NCBI GenBank assembly: GCA_938036875.1
Contig: CALHVX010000020.1
Location: 62,001 to 126,000, forward strand
Direction of reading: 5' to 3'
Source of the DNA: an uncultured Pseudomonadales bacterium
GTDB taxonomy: Bacteria > Pseudomonadota > Gammaproteobacteria > Pseudomonadales > Azotimanducaceae
DNA: 64,000 bases
Shown: positions 43,269-51,914 of the stretch, piece by piece
Numbering within the stretch: the stretch's first letter is position 1
Layout of the letters: each line of letters begins with the position of its first letter
Program-made: the position numbers and the translations under genes
Notes under the pieces: generated by a model
Databases searched by the model: none
Told to the model about the DNA's origin: nothing
Seen by the model: only the letters and a program-made list of their open reading frames with translations

Positions 43269-43350
43269 CTGACAGCATTGTGTCAGTAGGCGTTCCCATT
43301 CTGCTCTAGTAAGCCCTACTTTCTCGACCTTGCTGACACCGTGCTGTCAG
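43269..43350. promoter_or_regulatory. two identical palindromic operators, CTGACA-N6-TGTCAG
   Basis: Perfect inverted repeats CTGACA-N6-TGTCAG lie at 43269-43286 and 43333-43350, each followed by TAGG on the plus strand. Centre spacing is 64 bp, close to six helical turns. They sit between the small ORF ending at 43219 (minus) and the WYL regulator at 43404 (plus), so they probably bind that regulator and control both directions. The spacers differ (GCATTG and CCGTGC), so it is the arms that are conserved. Confidence 0.75.
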
Positions 43351-43403
43351 TAGGGATCGTATTTTAAGTCAGCAGGCCGGGTTGACGCTGTTATATTGAG
43401 GCC

Positions 43404-44084
43404 ATGCGACCAGCCGACCGATTGTTCCAGATACTTCTTCACCTTGGCCGTGGCCGGGTAGTGACCGCCAGGGAGCTGGCGACCAGTCTCGAGGTGTCTG
43501 AGCGCACCGTCTACCGAGATATTGCCAACCTGATGGGGTCGGGCATACCCATCGATGGTGAGGCCGGTGTTGGCTACCGCCTGAACAAGGGCTACCAGGT
43601 TCCACCCTTGATGTTTGGCACCGAGGAGCTGCAGGCGTTGGTGTTTGGCGTGGAGGTGGTGAAATCCTTTGGCGATACCAAGCTTGCTGCCGCGGCGGAA
43701 CGCGTGCTGGCCAAAGTGGATGCGGTCTTGCCAGACCGATTGCGCCCGCAGCTCGGCAGCCGTCGGTTGGTAGTCCCGGGTGTTTTGATGTCTGAGCAAA
43801 CTGCCGCAACCTTAGGTGATGTGAGAGAAGCCATCAACGAGCACCAACGCTTGTTTCTCAATTACGGTGACGCGTCGGGGGAAGCAACCGAACGGATTGT
43901 CTGGCCCTTAACCCTAGTCTATTGGGGCAAGACGTGGACCTTGGGAGCTTGGTGTGAATTGCGCCAAGCCTTCCGCAGCTTTCGCGTTGATCGCATCAGT
44001 GAAGCCCGCACGCTCAATACACAATTTCCCGACGAAACCGGCAAGCGACTCCACGATTACCTCAGCCAAGCGGCAGCGCAATAG
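43404..44084 (+). CDS. HTH-WYL domain transcriptional regulator (YafY type)
   Basis: A 226-residue regulator. Residues about 2-58 form an HTH_11 domain (PADRLFQILLHLGRGRVVTARELATSLEVSERTVYRDIANLMGSG), and a WYL ligand-binding domain runs from about 137 to the end (ATERIVWPLTLVYWGKTWTLGAWCELRQAFRSFRVDRI). This class senses small ligands or nucleic acids and often autoregulates. Two CTGACA-N6-TGTCAG palindromes lie 54-135 bp upstream. An 18-bp tandem repeat spans its stop codon. The acyl-CoA synthetase 86 bp downstream may belong to its regulon. Confidence 0.92.
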   Translation: MRPADRLFQILLHLGRGRVVTARELATSLEVSERTVYRDIANLMGSGIPIDGEAGVGYRLNKGYQVPPLMFGTEELQALVFGVEVVKSFGDTKLAAAAERVLAKVDAVLPDRLRPQLGSRRLVVPGVLMSEQTAATLGDVREAINEHQRLFLNYGDASGEATERIVWPLTLVYWGKTWTLGAWCELRQAFRSFRVDRISEARTLNTQFPDETGKRLHDYLSQAAAQ

Positions 44085-44122
44085 ATAGCGGCAGCGCAAT
44101 AGAAAGCGGCAGCTCAATAGAC
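44069..44122 (+). repeat. three tandem 18-bp repeats over the stop codon of the WYL regulator
   Basis: Three head-to-tail copies of AGCGGCAGCGCAATAGAT (44069-44086, 44087-44104, 44105-44122) with one or two differences between copies. The length of six codons means each copy carries the same in-frame TAG; the first copy holds the real stop. Confidence 0.9.
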
Positions 44123-44170
44123 TGTGCTAAGTTATCCTTCAGGTTCTAGGGATCACAAACGGGGGTAACA

Positions 44171-45778
44171 ATGGGGTACGCATGGAACTACGGCGATATT
44201 CAAGATGCCGTGGATGCAGTAGTGCCAGCGCAACGTATTGCGCTTGTGCACGGTGAGCGCAGCATCACCTGGGGTGACTACGTAAAACGCACCAACAATT
44301 TGGCGGCCAACCTGCTCGCTGACGGTGTTCAGCCTGGCGACAAAATTGCTTTCTATATGCGCAATCGTGCTGAGTACTCAGAGGGTATCAATGCGGCGTT
44401 CAAAGCACGGCTTACCCACGTCAATGTGAACTACCGTTATGTTGCCCATGAGCTGACCTATCTGTTGGACAACTCAGACGCAGCGGTGGTTATCTACGCG
44501 GCAGAATTTGCTCCACAAGTTGCTGCTATTCGTGATCAGCTGCCCGGCGTTAAGCATTGGGTGGAAGTAGCCGATGGCAATCCTGGCAATGCAAATGCAA
44601 CCGCATACGAAAGTTTGGTCACTGCAGGTGCAGGCACGCCACTAGAGATACAACGCTCGCCCGACGACATGTTGTTTCTTTACACCGGTGGTACCACGGG
44701 TATGCCTAAAGGGGTGATGTGGCGACATGAAGATTTATGGTGTGTGCTAGGTGCCGGTGGCAACCCACGTATAGGCTTACCACCTTCGGCCAACCTAGAG
44801 GAATATGTTGCCCGGCTTCAAGCGGAGGCAGCACCCGTTAACTTGCCCTTACCCCCACTAATGCATGGAACCGGTTTGCTCTCTGCTGTTGGTGCCATGA
44901 GCCATGGCGGTACCTGTATCACCCTGACCGGCAAAAGTTTTGACCCGGTAGAAGCCTTAGCCGCAATAGACAGATACGACGTGACAGCAACGACCATCGT
45001 AGGGGACGCCTTTGCTCGCCCCCTAGTTGAGCAGTTGGATGCGAATCCAAACAGCTACAACATAAACTCTTTGCGGCTGATCAACTCATCTGGGGTTATG
45101 TGGACCAAAGAGGTGAAGGCCGGTTTGCTTCGGCATAACTCCGAGTTGATGTTGTCCGATGGCTTTTCCTCTTCGGAGGCCATTGGTCTGGGCAGTAGCA
45201 TCATGACCAAAGACGACACAGTAGAAGTGGCTAAGTTTGCGCTGGGCCCACACTGCAAAGTCTTCAGCGAAACGCATCAAGAGGTTGGGGTGGGAGAGTC
45301 AGGCATGGTGGCAGTCGCCGGCCATTTGCCCGTTGGTTATTACAAAGATGAAGCCAAAACCGAACGTACCTTCCCGCTCATCAACGGTGTGCGCTACAGC
45401 ATTCCCGGTGACTTTGTGCAGGTAGAGGCGGATGGCTCCTTGACCTTGTTAGGTCGCGGTAGCAATTGCATCAACACTGCCGGCGAAAAGGTCTTTCCAG
45501 AAGAAGTTGAAGAGGCGTTGAAGCATCACGACCAAGTTGCCGATGCGTTGGTGGTTGGGGTTGAGGATGCCAAATGGGGGCAGGCCATTACGGCGGTGGT
45601 AGAGCTCCAGCCAAACGGCGAGCTGAACGAGCCGGCGCTGCGCGCTTTTATGCGTGAGCGGCTGGCAGCTTACAAAGTGCCCAAGCGTATCTATGCAAAA
45701 GCCTCCCTGGGACGTGCGCCCAATGGCAAGGCGGACTATGCAGCGATCCGCGCCTTTGTTGACGCGCAACCCGCATAA
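44171..45778 (+). CDS. acyl-CoA synthetase (AMP-binding)
   Basis: ATP-dependent acid:CoA ligase of the ANL superfamily, 535 residues, activating a carboxylic acid through an acyl-adenylate. The P-loop is LYTGGTTGMPKGV at about 170-182. Other motifs are NSSGVMW, LSDGFSSSEAIGLG, the hinge region GRGSNCINTAGEKVFPEEVEEAL and the C-terminal catalytic Lys in GRAPNGKADY. It resembles FadD-type synthetases used for steroid side chains and fatty acids. A strong ATG start lies 86 bp after the WYL regulator. Confidence 0.94.
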   Translation: MGYAWNYGDIQDAVDAVVPAQRIALVHGERSITWGDYVKRTNNLAANLLADGVQPGDKIAFYMRNRAEYSEGINAAFKARLTHVNVNYRYVAHELTYLLDNSDAAVVIYAAEFAPQVAAIRDQLPGVKHWVEVADGNPGNANATAYESLVTAGAGTPLEIQRSPDDMLFLYTGGTTGMPKGVMWRHEDLWCVLGAGGNPRIGLPPSANLEEYVARLQAEAAPVNLPLPPLMHGTGLLSAVGAMSHGGTCITLTGKSFDPVEALAAIDRYDVTATTIVGDAFARPLVEQLDANPNSYNINSLRLINSSGVMWTKEVKAGLLRHNSELMLSDGFSSSEAIGLGSSIMTKDDTVEVAKFALGPHCKVFSETHQEVGVGESGMVAVAGHLPVGYYKDEAKTERTFPLINGVRYSIPGDFVQVEADGSLTLLGRGSNCINTAGEKVFPEEVEEALKHHDQVADALVVGVEDAKWGQAITAVVELQPNGELNEPALRAFMRERLAAYKVPKRIYAKASLGRAPNGKADYAAIRAFVDAQPA

Positions 45779-45880
45779 ACGGGTTTGCGTGATTCATTGG
45801 CCAAGTGCGCCTGAGCGAGGCAAACTAGGTCTGGGCATTTTTAACTGATCGACCTAACTATCGAAAAGGAAATTCCATCC

Positions 45881-46375
45881 ATGCGTTATCTGACCAACTT
45901 ACAGCCACTAAAACTGACCGTTGTGGCGAGCCTTGTGCTCACTGCAACACTCTCCGTGAGTGCAATCGCTGAGGGCCCCACGCCAGCAGAACAAGCCCAG
46001 GCGACTGCAGACACGCGCCAAGGCCTGTTCAAGATCATCGGCCGATATTTTGGGCCCATTGTGGGCATGGCGCGTGGCCAGATCCCTTACGATGCGGCGG
46101 TTGTGGAATACAATGCGAGCAAAATCAACCAGCTAGCTAGTATGTCTACGGATTTATTTAGCAAAGATACCTCGGAGTTTGATCTGGAAACAGGTGCTTT
46201 GCCGGGTATTTGGAAGAACCAAGATGACTTCAACGCAAAGGCAGCAACGCTAGTTGAGACCTCCGCAGCGTTGGCGGCCGCCGCATCTGAAGGCAAGGGT
46301 CCAGCGATGAAGGCATTCGGTAAAGTTGGCGGAGCCTGCAAAGGGTGCCACGACGATTACCGTCAGCAAGACTAG
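45881..46375 (+). CDS. class II c-type cytochrome (cytochrome c'/c556-like)
   Basis: Periplasmic heme protein of 164 residues. The signal peptide runs to about residue 30 (SLVLTATLSVSAIA). The four-helix body ends with the heme site CKGCH (Cys153, Cys156, His157) only seven residues from the C-terminus, as is normal for class II cytochromes. AAGGA precedes the ATG. The b561 gene starts 27 bp downstream; pairs of this kind form a small electron-transfer chain from the quinone pool to a periplasmic acceptor. Confidence 0.93.
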   Translation: MRYLTNLQPLKLTVVASLVLTATLSVSAIAEGPTPAEQAQATADTRQGLFKIIGRYFGPIVGMARGQIPYDAAVVEYNASKINQLASMSTDLFSKDTSEFDLETGALPGIWKNQDDFNAKAATLVETSAALAAAASEGKGPAMKAFGKVGGACKGCHDDYRQQD

Positions 46376-46401
46376 AGGTCTGCACCTAGCGCATAGGGGC
46401 A

Positions 46402-47145
46402 ATGACCGTGCCGCCAACACCGGTAACAACGCCGGTAAACAAGGTAGCGCAAGATCAAGCGCATCGGCTGATTTGGGACTTACCCCTAAGGCTGGTGCAT
46501 TGGTCCATTGCTTTGTGCTTTGCGGGTTCTTGGATCACGGCTGAAGCAGGCTTTGACTGGACCGAGACGCATTTTACCTTTGGCTATTGCACCTTAGGAC
46601 TTATCCTCTTTCGCTTGCTGTGGGGTTTAGTGGGCCCCACGCATGCACGATTTTCCAGCTTTCTTAAAGGTCCGCGGCATGTGTGGCGGCATGTACAACA
46701 TCTCCGGCAAGCAGGCGGCCCCGAGGCGCCAGGACATAACGCGCTCGGAGGTTGGGCTGCAGTGATATTGCTGACGGCGTTGACGGTGCAGGCCGGCACT
46801 GGGTTGTTCTTAACCGACGATATCTTCTACGCAGGACCTTACAACCCTATGGTGAGTGCAGATACGGCCAGCTGGTTAGCGGGTGTGCACCATTGGAGCT
46901 TTCGGGTGCTGCAAGGATTGGTGGCCACGCACTTGCTGGCGATCGCTTGGTATCAGTTTCGACTGAAACAAAACTTGGTTGTACCCATGCTATCGGGCAA
47001 AAAATCGGCGGCGCGCGTAGCAGCGTCCGACGCCATCCAAAGCTCAGCTTTGTGGCGTGCATTGATTGTAGCGCTAGTGGCTGGGCTTAGCGTTTGGCTG
47101 TTGTTGTACCTGGCACCTGAGCCCATTGTGGCCGATTATTTCTAG
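46402..47145 (+). CDS. cytochrome b561-type di-heme membrane protein
   Basis: A 247-residue integral membrane cytochrome of the prokaryotic b561/Ni-hydrogenase b-subunit type. It has four main hydrophobic helices. Candidate heme ligands are in WDLPLRLVHWSIALCFAG (His near 32), PGHNALGGWAAVILL, and the pair in LAGVHHWSFRVLQGLVATHLLAI. A fifth C-terminal helix is present. It follows the class II cytochrome c by 27 bp and should be its redox partner in the inner membrane. The convergent SDR gene begins 18 bp after the stop. Confidence 0.92.
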   Translation: MTVPPTPVTTPVNKVAQDQAHRLIWDLPLRLVHWSIALCFAGSWITAEAGFDWTETHFTFGYCTLGLILFRLLWGLVGPTHARFSSFLKGPRHVWRHVQHLRQAGGPEAPGHNALGGWAAVILLTALTVQAGTGLFLTDDIFYAGPYNPMVSADTASWLAGVHHWSFRVLQGLVATHLLAIAWYQFRLKQNLVVPMLSGKKSAARVAASDAIQSSALWRALIVALVAGLSVWLLLYLAPEPIVADYF

Positions 47146-47163
47146 CGGCCCTTAAGCGACCAT

Positions 47164-48042
47164 CTAACGTTCCAGCAGGCTTTGCATGAACTCATGCTGA
47201 GCCGCTTCCCGAGCAGGATCTGCTTCACCAAAAGAATCCAGCAACTCTTCACTGCGCGCACTCGCAAAGGATTTCATTTCTGGGTGTGGGAACAGATAAA
47301 ACTCATTCGCTTTGATGCCGTTGACCACCACTTGCGCCACCTCTTCAGGTGTTATGGCTGCGCCCATGGCCATGTGCATAGCCTCGCTTTGTGCTTCGGC
47401 TGCCGCGAGCGCTTGGCTGTCTTGCACCTCGAAATCTTCAGGTCGGGTCCGTTCGCTTTCCAAAATTCGAGTTTGAACCATGCCGGGACAAAGTACACTC
47501 ACGCCAATATTGTGTGGTGCCATGTCTTGCCTTAAGGCTTCTGACATGCCAACTACAGCAAATTTGCTGGTATTGTAGACACCCAGACCCGGTGAAGCGT
47601 TGATGCCGGCCATAGAAGCGGTGTTAACGATGTGTGCGCCTTCGCCGTGGTCGCGCATCCCTTCAACAAAGGTTTGCAAACCGTTCACCACGCCGCCAAC
47701 GTTTACGCCCATGACCCAATCCCAATCTTCGTAGGTCACCTTGTCTAAGGTGCCGCCACGATAGACGCCGGCGTTGTTGCACAGCAGATGCAAGTTGCCA
47801 AAGCGCTCGCTAACGGCTTGTGCCACTTTAGCAAAACCAGCTCTGTCGGTAACATCAAGCTTTAAGGCTAACAGTTGTGTATTGGACCCTTGCAGCGCTG
47901 CTTCTGCACTTGCTAAGGCTTCGGTGTCCACGTCGGTGATTACAACCTGCATGCCTTCCGCGAGCAGGGTTCGCGCTAGGGCTAAGCCAATGCCGCCGGC
48001 CCCACCTGTGACTAAAGCCGTTTTCCCTTCTAGGTCTTGCAT
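47164..48042 (-). CDS. SDR family oxidoreductase
   Basis: Classical short-chain dehydrogenase, 292 residues. TGGAGGIG at 12-19 binds the cofactor, and Asp in VITDVDTEAL suggests NAD preference. NNAGVYRGG, Ser in NTASMAG, and YNTSK supply the structural and catalytic residues, followed by CPGMVQTRI. The C-terminal about 40 residues, with FPHPEMKSFASARSEELLDSF, are typical of SDRs annotated for hydroxysteroid- or retinol-like substrates. It is 38 bp downstream of the MFS gene on the same strand, so both may be co-transcribed. Substrate unknown. Confidence 0.92.
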   Translation of the reverse strand: MQDLEGKTALVTGGAGGIGLALARTLLAEGMQVVITDVDTEALASAEAALQGSNTQLLALKLDVTDRAGFAKVAQAVSERFGNLHLLCNNAGVYRGGTLDKVTYEDWDWVMGVNVGGVVNGLQTFVEGMRDHGEGAHIVNTASMAGINASPGLGVYNTSKFAVVGMSEALRQDMAPHNIGVSVLCPGMVQTRILESERTRPEDFEVQDSQALAAAEAQSEAMHMAMGAAITPEEVAQVVVNGIKANEFYLFPHPEMKSFASARSEELLDSFGEADPAREAAQHEFMQSLLER

Positions 48043-48080
48043 ATAAGTTCCCCCTCCATTAAATCGGATGACTCGTGTTG

Positions 48081-49268
48081 CTAGTTTTGTTCTTGGTTTG
48101 CTTGTGTTTTGGTTTCAGTAGACCACAAAATTGCGATCAACATCAGTAGCAGCAGGGGTAGGGCTGTAAGCAGCAGCGCGTTCCACCCCCAAGCATAGAG
48201 CAAACTGCCGGCGAGCAAGCTGGCCATGGCCGAAACGCTAAAGATAGCAAACTCGTTGACCGCTTGGGCTGAGTAGCGCTCGTTTGGCTGGTAGGTGCGA
48301 ACCAGCAAAGTGGTGCCACCGATGTAGAGAAAGTTCCAACCAACACCCAAGATGACTAGCGCCCACCAGTAGTGCAGCAGATGTTGGCCTGCAAGCCCAA
48401 TGCCTAAGGTTGCCAGCATGGCGAACACCCCCACCAACATACGCTTGCGGGTCCCCAGCCAGCCGATGAGCGGTGCCGAGATAAGCGAGGGTAAGTACAT
48501 CGCAATGACGTGAGCTCGAATCACCTGTGCCGTGACGTTGAGATCAAAATGCTGGCCGACATGCATAGACAGTGGGGTCGCCGTCATGATGTAGGTCATC
48601 ACGCCGTGACCGACCATGCCGCCCATCACGGCCACAATAAAGAGCGGCTGCTTTACAATGGTGGCGAGCTTGCGGGCTGGCTTGTCCTGTTCCTCGGTTG
48701 CGTTATTGGTTGCGGTGCGTAAACCCAGAAGCAGAACCAACGCGCTGCCATACAAGGCCGCCAGCAAGAGCATCGCGCGCTCGTAAGGCTGCTCAGCATC
48801 CGCCAGTTGGCTCCTAGCGATGATCTCTGGGGCTAAGATTGCGCCGCCTATAGAGCCCAGCAGCAAGAAGCTGATGGCGTAGCTCACCAGGGCAGGCTTC
48901 ACGCTCTCTGCAGCGGCGAAGCGAAATTGTTGACTGAACGCTAGTGTGGTGCCAATAGTAGCGGTGGCTAGGCAGAACCCAACAAAGCTGGATTGCCGCA
49001 GGGCTATGGCACCAATAAGCGCACCAACAACCGCTAGCGCCGCAGCGCTAACGAAGCCCCAACGGCGTCCAATGCGTTGCATCAATAGCGATGCTGGAAC
49101 GGTAGCCAATGCGGTGCCAACAACCATGAGTGATATCGGGAGCGTCGCCAGATTGGGGTTTGGCGTAAGTCCGCTGCCAACAATACCGGACAGGGTCACC
49201 AGCACCACGGTGCCTGCAACAAAAGCGAGTTGCGCAAGAAAGAGTAAGGCTAAATTTCGATATAGCAC
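48081..49268 (-). CDS. MFS transporter
   Basis: Major facilitator superfamily carrier, 395 residues with 12 predicted membrane helices. The loop between helices 2 and 3 carries LLMQRIGRRWGFVSAAAL, the A-motif region of the family, and a longer charged loop lies near residues 200-210 (NNATEEQDKPARK) between the two halves. The substrate cannot be inferred. A perfect 12-bp palindrome CTGGGGCCCCAG sits 20 bp upstream of the start in the divergent region shared with the PhyH gene. Confidence 0.9.
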   Translation of the reverse strand: MLYRNLALLFLAQLAFVAGTVVLVTLSGIVGSGLTPNPNLATLPISLMVVGTALATVPASLLMQRIGRRWGFVSAAALAVVGALIGAIALRQSSFVGFCLATATIGTTLAFSQQFRFAAAESVKPALVSYAISFLLLGSIGGAILAPEIIARSQLADAEQPYERAMLLLAALYGSALVLLLGLRTATNNATEEQDKPARKLATIVKQPLFIVAVMGGMVGHGVMTYIMTATPLSMHVGQHFDLNVTAQVIRAHVIAMYLPSLISAPLIGWLGTRKRMLVGVFAMLATLGIGLAGQHLLHYWWALVILGVGWNFLYIGGTTLLVRTYQPNERYSAQAVNEFAIFSVSAMASLLAGSLLYAWGWNALLLTALPLLLLMLIAILWSTETKTQANQEQN

Positions 49269-49287
49269 AGGCAGTCCTTTAAGAATG

Positions 49288-49299
49288 CTGGGGCCCCAG
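49288..49299. promoter_or_regulatory. 12-bp perfect palindrome between divergent MFS and PhyH genes
   Basis: CTGGGGCCCCAG in the 105-bp divergent region, 20 bp from the MFS start. It is a candidate operator; no regulator gene is adjacent. Confidence 0.3.
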
Positions 49300-49373
49300 T
49301 AAACTATAGGCCGAGAATACGTTATATTTCGAGTTGAAGTGGCCTAAAACACGCAATTGAGAAGGGTTGCAGG

Positions 49374-50132
49374 ATGTTGAGCGAACAACAAGTAGAGCAC
49401 TACTGGCGCGAAGGTTACGTTCTGGTGCCGCAGTTGCTAGGGCAGACCCAATTGGCCGCGTTGGATCAACGCTTTCTTGCCTTCGCCAATGGTGATTTAT
49501 CCCTGACACCAATGATGAAGCTGATGCGTGATGTGATGGTGGTGAAAGGAGGGGTAGAAGCTGCGACGCCCCTGCATGCGGTCAACAAGATGATGAACTT
49601 TGAGGATGACGAGGGGCTCTATCAGTTCGTTTTACACGCCGGTTTGCGCTCCTGCGTTCAACAGTTGTTGGGCGAGCAACTTTACTCCTTGTCGACCAAT
49701 GTTTTTAACAAGCCACCAGGTGTTGATGGTCGGCATCCGTTGCACCAAGACCTGCGCTACTTTCGTATTCGCCCGGCGGATAAAATTTTGGGTGTGTGGA
49801 CGGCCATTTTGCCAGCCACGAGAAACAGCGGCTGCCTAGCGGTACTGCCAGGATCGCACAAAGGGCCGTTATTAGATCACGGCGATCCGGACTGGGAGTT
49901 TGTGAATGCGGGTTTTTATGCGGCCAACGGCGTGGATGCGTGTGACCGTGTACACGTTGAGATGGCGCCAGGGGATACGTTGTTATTCCATCCGTTGTTG
50001 ATTCACGGATCCGGGCAAAACCGTTCAACAGATTTTCGACGCGCCATCTCGACCCACTACGCCGCTGCGGATGCGCAGTCGGAACATAGAGACTGGCATC
50101 AAGGTAAGCAAGCTAGGCTTATCCCAAGCTAG
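49374..50132 (+). CDS. phytanoyl-CoA dioxygenase (PhyH) family protein
   Basis: Fe(II)/2-oxoglutarate-dependent oxygenase, 252 residues. The facial triad is visible as HQD (His124, Asp126 in HPLHQDLRYF) and distal His211 (LIHGSGQNRS); the 2-oxoglutarate Arg lies shortly after, in DFRRAIS. The segment GCLAVLPGSHKGPL is typical of the family. PhyH-like enzymes hydroxylate branched acyl-CoAs, ectoine or secondary metabolites; the substrate here is unknown. AGAAGGG precedes the ATG. The stop shares CTAG with selO. Confidence 0.92.
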   Translation: MLSEQQVEHYWREGYVLVPQLLGQTQLAALDQRFLAFANGDLSLTPMMKLMRDVMVVKGGVEAATPLHAVNKMMNFEDDEGLYQFVLHAGLRSCVQQLLGEQLYSLSTNVFNKPPGVDGRHPLHQDLRYFRIRPADKILGVWTAILPATRNSGCLAVLPGSHKGPLLDHGDPDWEFVNAGFYAANGVDACDRVHVEMAPGDTLLFHPLLIHGSGQNRSTDFRRAISTHYAAADAQSEHRDWHQGKQARLIPS

Positions 50133-51733
50133 CTGCTACAAGAGAGCATAGAGCATCCCACACGAGTCCTTGCCCAATCAGGTCTCAGTTGCGCGGCATG
50201 CGCGTATTGCGCCTGCTCCCTGTAGGGTTGGCGTACTATGTCCAATAGTTCAGTAATGCCCGAGAAATCGCCTTGCTCTGCTTTATCGATAGCCACCTGA
50301 GCCAAATAGTTGCGTAGCACGTAGAGCGGGTTCACCGAGTTCATGGCTGCACGTCGCTGGTTTTGATCTTGACCATCTTGGCGCAACCGCTGTAGGTACT
50401 GATCTAGCCAACGCGCCAGGGATGCTTGTTGAGCATCCGCTTTAGCAGCGTTTTCTGGGCTGGCGTAGTACGCTGGGGCGAGCACGGCTCGTTGATCCTG
50501 GGTGTTGCTGATGTCAATTTCTGCGAGCTGACGGTAAAACAGGGTCATGTCCGTTTCACGCTGCTGTAGCAAAACCTCTAGATCGGTAAGCAGGGTAGCA
50601 TCGGCGTTTGCATCAAAGTTCTGTAGGCCTAGCTTGTCGGCATGCGTTTGTTGCCACAGGCGCTCGTAACCCGCAGCAAAACCCGTTAGTTCGGCTTCTA
50701 AGGCATTGGCATCTTGCACAATAGGAAAGATGGCATTGGCTAGCTGGAGCAAGTTCCACTGGGCGATCGCTGCTTGCTGTCCAAACCGGTACCGGCGATT
50801 AGCGGCATCAGTAGTGTTGGGGGTCCAATTCGGATCGTAATCTTCAAGCCAACCATAAGGTCCGTAGTCTATGGTGAGACCAAGGATGGACATGTTGTCT
50901 GTGTTCATTACGCCATGAACAAAGCCTACCCGCTGCCAATGCACAACCATCTCTAATGTTCTTTGGCAAACCTGGTGGAACCAGGCTAGGTGGGTGTCTC
51001 TGTCCAGTTCTTGTGTTGCCCTGTTCTTAACCAGCTCAGGAAAATCGTTGCGAATGGTGACGTCCATGAATTGGCGCAGCAGTGCTTCTTCTTGTCTTGA
51101 GGCCAGTAGCTCAAAGTGTCCGAAACGCGTGAAGCTTGGCGCCGCACGGCACACAACGGCACCGGGTTCATGGGCCGCGTTGCCGTCGTAAAGCATGTCG
51201 CGTAGGACCTGCTCGCCGGTAAGCGCTAGGCTCAAAGCGCGTGTAGTGGGCACGCCTAGGTGATACATCGCCTCACTGCATAAAAATTCGCGTACCGAAG
51301 AGCGCAACACGGCCAAACCATCAGCGGTCCGTGAGTAAGGCGTAGGGCCTGCACCTTTGAGTTGGAGCATCCAGTGCTCACCCGCGGTGTTGCGAATCTC
51401 ACCCAAGTTGATCGCGCGTCCATCTCCCAGTTGGCCTGCCCAGTTGCCAAATTGATGGCCCCCATAGCAAGTGGCGTGGGGGTCCATGCCGGCAAGCAAT
51501 CGGTTACCGGTGAACACCTCAGCAAAGGGTTGGCTTGCACAAAACTCTGGGCTCAGGTCCAGTTGCGCCGCGAGCTCTGCGCTGTGTGCGAGCAGCTGGG
51601 GCGCGCGGACTCGGGTTGGATTCACCCTTGAATAGCAAGCCTGTTGGATCTGGCGGCGCTTGCTGCCGGTTTCTGGATCTGCCGGCAGTTGGGCTGCGTA
51701 GCGATTGGTGAAGCTAAGGTTTGGTGTGCTCAT
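50129..51733 (-). CDS. selO: protein adenylyltransferase SelO (YdiU)
   Basis: Pseudokinase that transfers AMP to proteins and is linked to redox stress. 534 residues from the ATG at 51731-51733 (MSTPNLSFTNRYAAQLPADPETG); the frame is open further up but those residues do not belong to the family. Seen: CYGGHQFGNWAGQLGDGRAINLGE, LQLKGAGPTPYSRTADGLAVLRSSVREFLCSEAMYHLGVPTTRALS, FVHGVMNTDNMSILGLTIDYGPYGW. The C-terminus is SCSS, the Cys version of the Sec-containing tail in eukaryotic SelO. It is divergent from the carboxylase gene (181 bp). Confidence 0.95.
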   Translation of the reverse strand: MSTPNLSFTNRYAAQLPADPETGSKRRQIQQACYSRVNPTRVRAPQLLAHSAELAAQLDLSPEFCASQPFAEVFTGNRLLAGMDPHATCYGGHQFGNWAGQLGDGRAINLGEIRNTAGEHWMLQLKGAGPTPYSRTADGLAVLRSSVREFLCSEAMYHLGVPTTRALSLALTGEQVLRDMLYDGNAAHEPGAVVCRAAPSFTRFGHFELLASRQEEALLRQFMDVTIRNDFPELVKNRATQELDRDTHLAWFHQVCQRTLEMVVHWQRVGFVHGVMNTDNMSILGLTIDYGPYGWLEDYDPNWTPNTTDAANRRYRFGQQAAIAQWNLLQLANAIFPIVQDANALEAELTGFAAGYERLWQQTHADKLGLQNFDANADATLLTDLEVLLQQRETDMTLFYRQLAEIDISNTQDQRAVLAPAYYASPENAAKADAQQASLARWLDQYLQRLRQDGQDQNQRRAAMNSVNPLYVLRNYLAQVAIDKAEQGDFSGITELLDIVRQPYREQAQYAHAAQLRPDWARTRVGCSMLSCSS

Positions 51734-51914
51734 GGCTTCATTAGACCTAATTTTGGCTGCGCTGTCTTGGATTCTGTATTTCACCCTGTGTTGAGCTCCG
51801 GTTGTTTGAGTTTTGCTGGTGAGCGGGTCGTTAACATTTGACAAAGCGCCAGAACCTTTGCAGCCTGAGCCTCTATAGGGGATCGATCAACAACAGCTAA
51901 ATTAGGGGACGACA

